DNA of 64,000 bases from a bacterium (GTDB lineage: Bacteria; Bacillota; Bacilli; Lactobacillales; Streptococcaceae), in NCBI GenBank assembly GCA_905221385.1, contig CAJNCV010000007.1, positions 1 to 64,000 on the forward strand. Reading direction: 5' to 3'. This document shows, piece by piece, positions 1 through 6,628 of the stretch. A program made the translations under genes and the position numbers. The notes beneath the pieces were generated by a model. The model was not told where the DNA came from and searched no databases. It saw only the letters and a list, made by a program, of their open reading frames with translations. Positions within the stretch are counted from its first letter, which is position 1, and each line of letters begins with the position of its first letter.

Positions 1-70
1 AGCGTCTTTAGGCGCTGGCTGGTAATTTGGGCTTATAGCCCTGGTGCAAACCACCCGTTAGACGGGTGGT
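1..70 (+). ncRNA. Putative omega RNA (reRNA) scaffold / right end of an IS200/IS605-type TnpB element
   Basis: Three clean hairpins follow one another. Positions 1-6 pair with 11-16 (loop TTTA, one G-U). Positions 29-33 pair with 37-41 (loop TAT). Positions 50-58 pair perfectly with 62-70 (loop TAG). No open reading frame crosses them and no T-run follows, so a plain terminator is unlikely. In IS200/IS605 and IS1341-type elements the 3' end of tnpB and the right end form an RNA scaffold of stacked hairpins, with the guide taken from flanking DNA just downstream. This block matches that architecture from memory of such ends in Firmicutes. tnpB itself would lie upstream of the window, so the call is inference. 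Confidence 0.5.
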
Positions 71-77
71 TATGATT

Positions 78-97
78 TATATCATATGTGATATACT
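78..97 (+). promoter_or_regulatory. Extended -10 promoter with an overlapping dyad
   Basis: TG at 89-90 and TATACT at 92-97 form an extended -10 element for the small gene at 116. A perfect 7-bp inverted repeat with a 4-nt spacer (TATATCA at 78-84, TGATATA at 89-95) covers the -10, as an operator would. No recogniser is known to me. Confidence 0.5.
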
Positions 98-115
98 AGT
101 AACGGAGGATATTTC

Positions 116-268
116 ATGAAACTAAAAATTTTTGCGGAAGATAAGCCAGCTGAGAAGGTGTTTGAATATCAATTGGAACTTGCTGATCAGACAATTCTTC
201 TATCGACAGCGCTCTTGTCTGGTGCTATTGCTTTAGCAGGATTATTTTCTGCTTTGAAGGAAAAATAA
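116..268 (+). CDS. Small single-pass membrane protein (50 aa)
   Basis: A 50-residue reading frame starts at ATG 116 after a good ribosome binding site (GGAGG at 103-107). The N-terminal half is polar and charged (MKLKIFAEDKPAEK). Residues about 27-46 form one hydrophobic helix, followed by a short basic end (LKEK). It lies 21 nt upstream of pepS in the same direction, so the two may be co-transcribed from the promoter at 89-97. I do not recognise the family. Confidence rests on the ribosome binding site, promoter and membrane segment, not on homology. Confidence 0.7.
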   Translation: MKLKIFAEDKPAEKVFEYQLELADQTILLSTALLSGAIALAGLFSALKEK

Positions 269-289
269 CAAAAGAAAAGGAAGAATAGA

Positions 290-1531
290 ATGGTTTTACC
301 AAATTTTAAAGAAAATCTAGAAAAATATGCAAAATTGTTGGTTGCGAATGGAATTAACGTGCAACCTGGTCACACTTTGGCTCTCTCTATCGATGTGGAG
401 CAACGTGAGTTGGCGCATTTGATCGTGAAAGAAGCCTATGCCTTGGGTGCGCATGAGGTTATCGTTCAGTGGACCGATGATGTCATCAACCGTGAGAAAT
501 TCCTCCATGCACCGATGGAGCGTCTGGACAATGTGCCAGAATACAAGATTGCTGAGATGAACTATCTCTTGGAGAACAAGGCTAGCCGTCTAGGAGTTCG
601 TTCATCTGATCCAGGTGCCTTGAACGGAGTGGACGCTGATAAGCTTTCAGCTTCTGCGAAAGCTATGGGACTCGCGATGAAGTCAATGCGCATCGCAACT
701 CAATCCAACAAGGTTAGCTGGACTGTAGCAGCCGCTGCTGGACTTGAATGGGCTAAGAAAGTCTTTCCAAATGCTGCGAGCGATGAAGAAGCAGTTGATC
801 TTCTTTGGGATCAAATCTTCAAAACTTGCCGTGTCTACGAAGAAGATCCTGTTAAGGCTTGGGAAGAGCATGCTGCTATCCTTAAGAGCAAGGCAGAAAT
901 GCTCAATAAAGAACAATTCTCAGCTCTTCATTATACAGCGCCAGGGACAGATTTGACACTTGGTTTGCCAAAGAACCACGTTTGGGAATCAGCTGGTGCT
1001 ATCAATGCACAGGGAGAAGGATTCTTGCCAAATATGCCAACAGAAGAAGTCTTCACTGCCCCTGACTTCCGTCGTGCAGATGGTTATGTCACTTCTACAA
1101 AACCACTTAGCTACAACGGAAATATCATCGAAGGGATTAAAGTAACCTTCAAGGATGGTCAAATCGTGGATATTTCAGCTGAGAAGGGTGATCAGGTCAT
1201 GAAGGACCTTGTCTTTGAAAATGCGGGCGCGCGTGCCTTGGGTGAATGTGCCTTGGTACCAGATCCGAGTCCAATTTCTCAGTCAGGCATTACCTTCTTT
1301 AACACCCTTTTCGATGAGAATGCTTCAAACCACTTGGCTATCGGTGCAGCCTATGCGACCAGCGTTGTTGGTGGAGCAGAGATGAGCGAAGAAGAACTTG
1401 AAGCTGCAGGACTGAATCGTTCAGATGTTCACGTGGACTTTATGATTGGCTCTAGTCAAATGGATATCGATGGTATCCGTGAGGATGGAACACGCGTACC
1501 CCTTTTCCGTAATGGAGACTGGGCAATTTAA
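290..1531 (+). CDS. pepS: Aminopeptidase PepS (M29 family)
   Basis: Encodes a 413-residue cytoplasmic metallo-aminopeptidase of family M29 (thermophilic AmpS/PepS type), which removes N-terminal residues from peptides after oligopeptide import. The length is typical. Family signatures are visible: the N-terminal LPNFKENLEKYAKLLV segment, the central EVFTAPD block, the ECALVPDPSPISQSG block, and the C-terminal HVDFMIGS motif with acidic and His residues that bind the two metals. AAAGGAAGAATAGA precedes the ATG. The small membrane protein gene lies just upstream and a GlsB-like gene follows 9 nt downstream. With pepC at 2676 and the ami oligopeptide importer at 59676, it fits the streptococcal peptide-nutrition theme. 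Confidence 0.93.
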   Translation: MVLPNFKENLEKYAKLLVANGINVQPGHTLALSIDVEQRELAHLIVKEAYALGAHEVIVQWTDDVINREKFLHAPMERLDNVPEYKIAEMNYLLENKASRLGVRSSDPGALNGVDADKLSASAKAMGLAMKSMRIATQSNKVSWTVAAAAGLEWAKKVFPNAASDEEAVDLLWDQIFKTCRVYEEDPVKAWEEHAAILKSKAEMLNKEQFSALHYTAPGTDLTLGLPKNHVWESAGAINAQGEGFLPNMPTEEVFTAPDFRRADGYVTSTKPLSYNGNIIEGIKVTFKDGQIVDISAEKGDQVMKDLVFENAGARALGECALVPDPSPISQSGITFFNTLFDENASNHLAIGAAYATSVVGGAEMSEEELEAAGLNRSDVHVDFMIGSSQMDIDGIREDGTRVPLFRNGDWAI

Positions 1532-1540
1532 GGAGTTACA

Positions 1541-1771
1541 ATGCTTGGAAGTATGTTTGTTGGTCTCCTAGTGGGACTTTTAGCAGGTGCTTTGACCAAT
1601 CGCGGAGAAAGCATGGGATGCTTTGGAAAAATGTTTCTCGGCTGGATTGGTGCTTCTTTGGGTCACCTGCTCTTTGGAACTTGGGGACCAACCCTAGCGG
1701 GGATAGCTATTGTTTCAGCTGTTTTAGGTGCTATGGTTGTCTTAGCTATTTTCTGGAGACGAGGAAGTTAG
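1541..1771 (+). CDS. GlsB/YeaQ/YmgE-type small membrane protein
   Basis: A 76-residue, very hydrophobic protein with three probable membrane segments (about residues 2-20, 27-45 and 50-70) and a basic end (WRRGS). Glycine-rich helices (GLLVGLLAGAL, GWIGASLGHLLFG) resemble the GlsB/YeaQ/YmgE 'transglycosylase-associated' stress-membrane family. It starts 9 nt after pepS, preceded by AAGGAGTTACA, so it is translated as part of the same transcript. A strong terminator follows at 1790. The molecular function of this family is not established; the assignment rests on composition and length. Confidence 0.75.
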   Translation: MLGSMFVGLLVGLLAGALTNRGESMGCFGKMFLGWIGASLGHLLFGTWGPTLAGIAIVSAVLGAMVVLAIFWRRGS

Positions 1772-1789
1772 TTCCTTAAATCTGAAATG

Positions 1790-1823
1790 AAAAGGAGGTT
1801 GGTCATTGAACCAGCCTCCTTTT
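1790..1823 (+). terminator. Rho-independent terminator after the pepS unit
   Basis: A 14-bp stem with one G-T pair: AAAAGGAGGTTGGT (1790-1803) against ACCAGCCTCCTTTT (1810-1823), ending in a T-run. It separates the pepS unit from rsuA. Confidence 0.9.
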
Positions 1824-1828
1824 GAGTA

Positions 1829-1837
1829 TGATATAAT
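1829..1837 (+). promoter_or_regulatory. Extended -10 promoter for rsuA (leaderless)
   Basis: TGATATAAT at 1829-1837. Only six bases separate it from the ATG at 1844, so transcription should start at or next to the start codon. Confidence 0.75.
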
Positions 1838-1843
1838 AGTTCT

Positions 1844-2566
1844 ATGAGATTAGATAAATTTTTAGTTGCCTGCGCAGTAGGAAGTCGGACGGAGGTCAAA
1901 AACTTGCTTAAGGCTGGGCGCGTGACGGTAAATGGTAAAAAGGAAAAGTCAGCTAAACTGCAGATTAATGAAGAAAGAGATAAAATTCGCTTTGATGGCC
2001 AAGTGCTGGAGTACGAGGAGTTTGTCTACTACATGATGAACAAGCCCCAAGGAGTTATTTCAGCGACTGAGGATACCAAGCATAGAACGGTTCTAGACTT
2101 GCTAGATGACTTGGCGCGGACCAAGGAAGTTTTCCCAGTAGGGCGCTTGGATATTGATACGCATGGTCTCCTACTTTTGACCAATGACGGCCAGTTGGCT
2201 CATGCTTTGCTTTCACCAAAACGTCATGTGGATAAGACCTATCTGGCACAAGTTGAGGGAATTATGACTCAAGAAGATGTGGAGATATTTGCCAAGGGCA
2301 TCCCGCTCAAGGACTTTACCTGCCAGCCGGCTAAACTGGAGCTTGTGTCAGTAGATCCAGAAAAAAATCAAAGTCTGGTTCGCGTAACCATTGCGGAAGG
2401 GAAGTTCCATCAGGTTAAGCGTATGGTAGCCTACTGTGGCAAGGAAGTGGTGGACCTGCAACGTTTGACTATGGGAACTCTGGTCTTGGATGAGAACTTA
2501 GAACGAGGAGAATGGCGTCGCCTGACCAAGGAGGAGTTAGAGACTCTCCTTGCTAGTATTACTTAG
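1844..2566 (+). CDS. rsuA: Small-subunit rRNA pseudouridine synthase, RsuA type
   Basis: A 240-residue RNA pseudouridine synthase of the RsuA/RluB/RluE/RluF group, expected to modify 16S rRNA (U516 in E. coli). The N-terminal S4 RNA-binding domain (MRLDKFLVACAVGSRTEVKNLLKAGRV..., residues about 1-50) is followed by the catalytic domain. That domain carries GRLDIDTHGLLLLTNDG, whose Asp in GRLDID is the family nucleophile, and a C-terminal KFHQVKRM motif. No Shine-Dalgarno sequence precedes the ATG; the TATAAT box ends six bases upstream, so the mRNA is probably leaderless. A separate terminator follows, making this a single-gene unit. The exact rRNA target is inferred. Confidence 0.9.
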   Translation: MRLDKFLVACAVGSRTEVKNLLKAGRVTVNGKKEKSAKLQINEERDKIRFDGQVLEYEEFVYYMMNKPQGVISATEDTKHRTVLDLLDDLARTKEVFPVGRLDIDTHGLLLLTNDGQLAHALLSPKRHVDKTYLAQVEGIMTQEDVEIFAKGIPLKDFTCQPAKLELVSVDPEKNQSLVRVTIAEGKFHQVKRMVAYCGKEVVDLQRLTMGTLVLDENLERGEWRRLTKEELETLLASIT

Positions 2567-2581
2567 TTTGGATTATTTTAG

Positions 2582-2611
2582 AAAAGGTGAGGAGAATGTC
2601 CTTGCCTTTTT
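2582..2611 (+). terminator. Terminator after rsuA
   Basis: AAAAGGTGAGG (2582-2592) pairs with CCTTGCCTTTT (2600-2610) with two G-T pairs and a 7-nt loop, followed by T residues. Confidence 0.8.
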
Positions 2612-2621
2612 CGTTTTTCAG

Positions 2622-2649
2622 TTGCTTCCTTTGTGAAAAGAGTTATAAT
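2622..2649 (+). promoter_or_regulatory. Promoter of pepC
   Basis: TTGCTT (2622-2627), a 16-bp spacer and TATAAT (2644-2649). An AAAGGAGG ribosome binding site follows before the ATG at 2676. Confidence 0.7.
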
Positions 2650-2675
2650 AGACAGTAGAATAAAAGGAGGAATCT

Positions 2676-4010
2676 ATGAACGCGATTCAAGAATCATTTA
2701 CAGATAAACTATTTGCCAACTATGAAGCAAATGTCAAATACCAAGCAATCGAAAATGCTGCCAGTCACAACGGAATTTTTGCAGCCCTAGAGCGTCGCCA
2801 AAGCCATGTCGACAATGCACCTGTTTTCTCATTGGATTTGACCAAGGACAAGGTCACTAATCAGAAAGCATCTGGTCGTTGCTGGATGTTTGCAGCCCTT
2901 AACACCTTCCGCCACAAACTCATCTCTCAATACAAACTGGAAAACTTTGAGTTGTCACAAGCCCACACTTTCTTCTGGGACAAGTATGAAAAATCTAACT
3001 GGTTCTTGGAGCAAGTGATTGCGACTGCAGATCAAGAATTGACGAGCCGCAAGGTTAGCTTCTTACTCCAAACACCTCAACAAGATGGTGGTCAATGGGA
3101 TATGGTCGTTGCCCTCTTTGAGAAATACGGTGTCGTTCCTAAAACTGTTTACCCTGAGTCCGTTTCTTCTAGCAGCAGCCGTGAGCTCAATGCCATACTC
3201 AATAAATTGCTCCGTCAAGATGCCCAAATCTTGCGTGACTTGCTTGCTTCTGGTGCGGACCAAGCGACTGTTCAAGCTAAGAAAGAAGACCTCTTGCAAG
3301 AAATCTTTAACTTCCTTGCTATGTCACTAGGACTTCCACCACGTAAATTTGACTTTGCTTATCGCGATAAAGACAACAATTACCAAAGTGAAAAGGGGAT
3401 CACGCCACAGGAATTTTACAAGAAATATGTCAATCTTCCTCTAGAAGATTATGTTTCTGTTATCAATGCTCCAACTGCTGACAAGCCTTACGGTAAATCT
3501 TACACAGTTGAGATGTTAGGAAATGTGGTTGGTAGCCGTGCAGTTCGCTACATCAACGTTCCAATGGAACGCTTGAAGGAATTAGCGATTGCCCAAATGC
3601 AGACAGGTGAGACTGTTTGGTTTGGTTCGGATGTCGGCCAACTCAGCAACCGCAAAGCTGGGATCCTTGCGACAGATGTTTATGACTTTGAATCAAGCAT
3701 GGATATTCAACTCACTCAAGACAAAGCTGGACGTTTGGACTACAGCGAAAGCTTGATGACCCACGCCATGGTCTTGACAGGTGTTGATTTGGATGAAAAT
3801 GGCAAGTCAACTAAGTGGAAGGTTGAAAACTCATGGGGAGACAAGGTCGGTACAGATGGTTACTTTGTTGCCTCAGATGCTTGGATGGACGAATACACCT
3901 ACCAAATCGTTGTTCGCAAAGAATTGTTGACAGCAGAAGAACAAGTTGCCTATGAAGCAGAACCAATCGTACTCGCACCTTGGGACCCAATGGGAGCCTT
4001 GGCAGAATAA
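2676..4010 (+). CDS. pepC: Aminopeptidase C (C1B cysteine peptidase)
   Basis: A 444-residue cytoplasmic cysteine aminopeptidase of the bleomycin hydrolase family (C1B), normally a hexamer with the active sites facing an inner cavity. The catalytic triad is readable: Cys69 in SGRCWMFAALN, His363 in THAMVLTGVD and Asn385 in VENSWG. Full length for streptococcal PepC. The C-terminal end ...DPMGALAE places the carboxyl end near the active site, which in this family limits cleavage to aminopeptidase action. It has its own promoter at 2622 and terminator at 4020. It works with pepS in trimming imported peptides. Confidence 0.96.
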   Translation: MNAIQESFTDKLFANYEANVKYQAIENAASHNGIFAALERRQSHVDNAPVFSLDLTKDKVTNQKASGRCWMFAALNTFRHKLISQYKLENFELSQAHTFFWDKYEKSNWFLEQVIATADQELTSRKVSFLLQTPQQDGGQWDMVVALFEKYGVVPKTVYPESVSSSSSRELNAILNKLLRQDAQILRDLLASGADQATVQAKKEDLLQEIFNFLAMSLGLPPRKFDFAYRDKDNNYQSEKGITPQEFYKKYVNLPLEDYVSVINAPTADKPYGKSYTVEMLGNVVGSRAVRYINVPMERLKELAIAQMQTGETVWFGSDVGQLSNRKAGILATDVYDFESSMDIQLTQDKAGRLDYSESLMTHAMVLTGVDLDENGKSTKWKVENSWGDKVGTDGYFVASDAWMDEYTYQIVVRKELLTAEEQVAYEAEPIVLAPWDPMGALAE

Positions 4011-4019
4011 AATATCAAG

Positions 4020-4052
4020 AAAAAAGGTTAGGGGAATCCTAGCCTCTTTTTT
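4020..4052 (+). terminator. Terminator after pepC
   Basis: AGGTTAGG and CCTAGCCT pair across a short GGAAT loop. The stem is flanked by an A-run and followed by TTTTTT. Confidence 0.85.
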
Positions 4053-4174
4053 AGTACTTCTTAAAATTGCGATAAATGATGCTTACCAAGTATGCCCTTC
4101 TTATTTTAAGTCTTTAAGTGACAGAGGGGAAGATATGTGTTATTATAGTAGTACAAAAGGATATCGGAGTAGAA

Positions 4175-6403
4175 ATGAAGTATTTAAGCAGTCAAGACAT
4201 CAAGGATCGTCAACGAAACATTAGTGACATTAAACCTTATAAAACAACCAAGGAAATCGTCGTTTCAAATATTTTTACCTTTTTTAATGCCATGAACTTG
4301 GCTCTGGCAGTTTTGGTAGCGACAACCTTGCGATTTGAAAATATGCTCTTTTTAGGTGTGATTGCTATCAATACAGCCATCGGTATTTTCCAAGAAGTGC
4401 GTTCAAAAAATGCTCTGGAAAAGCTAAGTTTGCTTGGTAAAAGTAAGTACAGAGTCAACCGAGATGGCCAAACGATTGAGATTGATCCAGAGGACATCGT
4501 TCTGGGTGAGTACCTGTATCTCAATCTGGGTGATCAGGTGCCTGTCGATGCAGAAGTGCTTGAAGGAAATATTGAAGTGGATGAGTCTTTGCTGACTGGT
4601 GAGAGTGATTCTGTCTTTAAAACGGTTGGTGACCAGCTGATGAGCGGAAGCAATGTCGTTAGCGGTACTTGTCTGGTTACGGCAACGGCGGTCGGACCCG
4701 ATAGTTATATCAACAAACTCGCAAAATCCAGCAAGGAATTCAAAAAATACCCTTCTCAACTACGCGATTACATGGATAAGATTTTAAAAATCGTCTCGAT
4801 CTTGCTGGTGCCAGTTGCCATTCTGCTCTATGTCAGAGGTTTTAGTCTAGGACGGTCTTATGTTGAGATCGTCTTAGGAAGTTCTGGTGCCTTGGTCGGT
4901 ATGATTCCGGAGGGGTTGATTCTCCTGGTCAGCGTATCCCTAGCAGTAGCTGCCATGAAGCTGGCTAAAAAGAAGGTTCTGGTGCAGGAGCTATACTGTG
5001 TAGAGACCTTGGCGCGTGTAGATGTTCTTTGTTTTGATAAGACAGGTACCATCACAACTGGCAATATGAAGGTCCAAGAAATGGATGATAAGCTAGCAGA
5101 GAAACTATCTTCTTACCTAGCTTATTTTGAGGATGAAAATGCGACGTCGCGGGCTCTGAAGACTTATTTAACCTGTGAGAAAAAATGGGAAGTTCAAGAA
5201 GTCGGTGCCTTTTCAAGCAAAAACAAGTATTCCTTTGTCCAAGTAAAAGATGGTGGGACCTATTTCTTCGGAGCCTATGAATTTCTAGGCTTTACCCAGC
5301 CGATGGATGCCTACTATGAGCATCTGAAACAGCAAGGTTTTCGAATCTTAACACTCGCTCATAGCAAGGACCAGATTACGAGTCCAGCCAATATGGAACT
5401 ACTAGGGCACGTCGTTTTGTCAGATGAGATCAAGGACAATACCAAGGAAACCTTTGACTATTTCGAATCTCAAGGTGTTGAAGTGAAGATTATCAGCGGT
5501 GATAATCATGTGGCTGTATATGGGGTGGCTCGTAAGGCAGGCTTTAAGGAAGAAGCCCGTGCGATTGATATGACCAAGGTGAGCGATGATGACTTTGAAA
5601 GAGTGGTCTTGGAACACGAAATCTTTGGACGTGTGACTCCTGAACAGAAAGAAAAGATGGTATCTATTTTGCAAAATGCTGGTAAAACAGTTGCCATGAG
5701 TGGTGATGGGGTCAATGATGTTCTGGCTCTCAAGAAAGCAGATATTAGTTTTGCCATGAAGGGGGCTACGAGTGCAGCCAAAAGTGTATCCAATATTGTT
5801 TTCCTGACAGATGACTTTGCAGTATTTTATGATATTTTGATGGAAGGGCGCCGGGTTATCAATAATATCCAAAAAGTAGCCTCTCTCTTTCTGACAAAGA
5901 CCTTCTTCTCCATCGTTTTTGCCATTTTGAGTGTGGTATTTGGTTTGGAATTTGCCTTTATCCCCATTCAGTTTACAATCATTTCAGCTATTACGATTGG
6001 GATTCCATCCTTCTTCCTAACTTTTGAGTCCAATAAAGAAAAGGTCAGCTCACATTTTATGCAAGATATTTTGACCAATGCTGCGATTGGCGGTGGCATT
6101 CTGGTTGCTAGTGTTTTCCTGACGAACTTTTTTATCACTGTCCCAGGTCAAGTCAAATTTATTTGCTTCCTCCTTGCTTTGGTCAATGGTCTGTGCCTGG
6201 TTGCTAAGGTCAGCCTGCCCTTTAATCGATACAAACTAATCTTGCTCGCGTTTCTGAGCCTTGCAGCCCTTGTTGGAGCGCTTGCCAACACCTTTATCCT
6301 GCAGGAAGCTTTTGTGCCTCTAGAAACCACTCAAGTTGTCTATGTAGTCGTTCTAGCAGTGGTAATTGGAGCTTTTCATTATCTGACTAGGAGAAAAAAT
6401 TGA
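4175..6403 (+). CDS. P-type (E1-E2) cation-transporting ATPase, CtpE-like
   Basis: A 742-residue P-type ATPase in the inner membrane. Visible: actuator motif TGES (residues 141-144), a PEGL membrane motif at P245 that replaces the CPx of heavy-metal pumps, phosphorylation site DKTGT with Asp288, hinge GDGVNDV near 510-516, and six C-terminal helices after residue 560. PEGL and the absence of metal-binding N-domains suggest Ca2+ or another light cation, as in CtpE-type pumps; the ion is inferred. The open frame extends upstream to 4118, but the stretch around 4138-4150 looks like a -10 region. The ATG at 4175 has GGAG at 4166, so the shorter start is preferred. It is monocistronic, with no accessory gene beside it. 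Confidence 0.88.
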   Translation: MKYLSSQDIKDRQRNISDIKPYKTTKEIVVSNIFTFFNAMNLALAVLVATTLRFENMLFLGVIAINTAIGIFQEVRSKNALEKLSLLGKSKYRVNRDGQTIEIDPEDIVLGEYLYLNLGDQVPVDAEVLEGNIEVDESLLTGESDSVFKTVGDQLMSGSNVVSGTCLVTATAVGPDSYINKLAKSSKEFKKYPSQLRDYMDKILKIVSILLVPVAILLYVRGFSLGRSYVEIVLGSSGALVGMIPEGLILLVSVSLAVAAMKLAKKKVLVQELYCVETLARVDVLCFDKTGTITTGNMKVQEMDDKLAEKLSSYLAYFEDENATSRALKTYLTCEKKWEVQEVGAFSSKNKYSFVQVKDGGTYFFGAYEFLGFTQPMDAYYEHLKQQGFRILTLAHSKDQITSPANMELLGHVVLSDEIKDNTKETFDYFESQGVEVKIISGDNHVAVYGVARKAGFKEEARAIDMTKVSDDDFERVVLEHEIFGRVTPEQKEKMVSILQNAGKTVAMSGDGVNDVLALKKADISFAMKGATSAAKSVSNIVFLTDDFAVFYDILMEGRRVINNIQKVASLFLTKTFFSIVFAILSVVFGLEFAFIPIQFTIISAITIGIPSFFLTFESNKEKVSSHFMQDILTNAAIGGGILVASVFLTNFFITVPGQVKFICFLLALVNGLCLVAKVSLPFNRYKLILLAFLSLAALVGALANTFILQEAFVPLETTQVVYVVVLAVVIGAFHYLTRRKN

Positions 6404-6628
6404 GGTACAAAAAGAGTTGGAACAAATCTCTCTTATTCTACACTTTTGGATAGACATTTTCGAGTTTTGGAAGTACTTAGAATTTAGAGTAAGTACTTGA
6501 TTTTAAAGCGAGAAACTAGTCAGTCTAAAGAATTTGTTTTAAAAACACTATTTTGATGAAATTGTTTTGACAGATAGTCTACAAGCCTTTATAATAGTAT
6601 TATCATTAAAATTAGGGAGAAAATATTT
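6404..6628 (+). promoter_or_regulatory. Upstream region of the serine-rich gene: promoter and paired AAGTACTT palindromes
   Basis: The promoter is TTGACA (6567-6572), a 17-bp spacer and TATAAT (6590-6595). The palindromic octamer AAGTACTT occurs twice, at 6471-6478 and 6491-6498. The copies start 20 bp apart (about two helical turns) and lie about 100 bp upstream of the start site. This spacing is what a dimeric regulator binding twice on one face would use. No known regulator is assigned, and no gene lies in this stretch. Confidence 0.6.

Noticed and set aside
4101..4116. TTTAAG direct repeat as a CiaR site
   Set aside because: The two TTTAAG copies are 2 bp apart, whereas CiaR sites need a 5-bp spacer.
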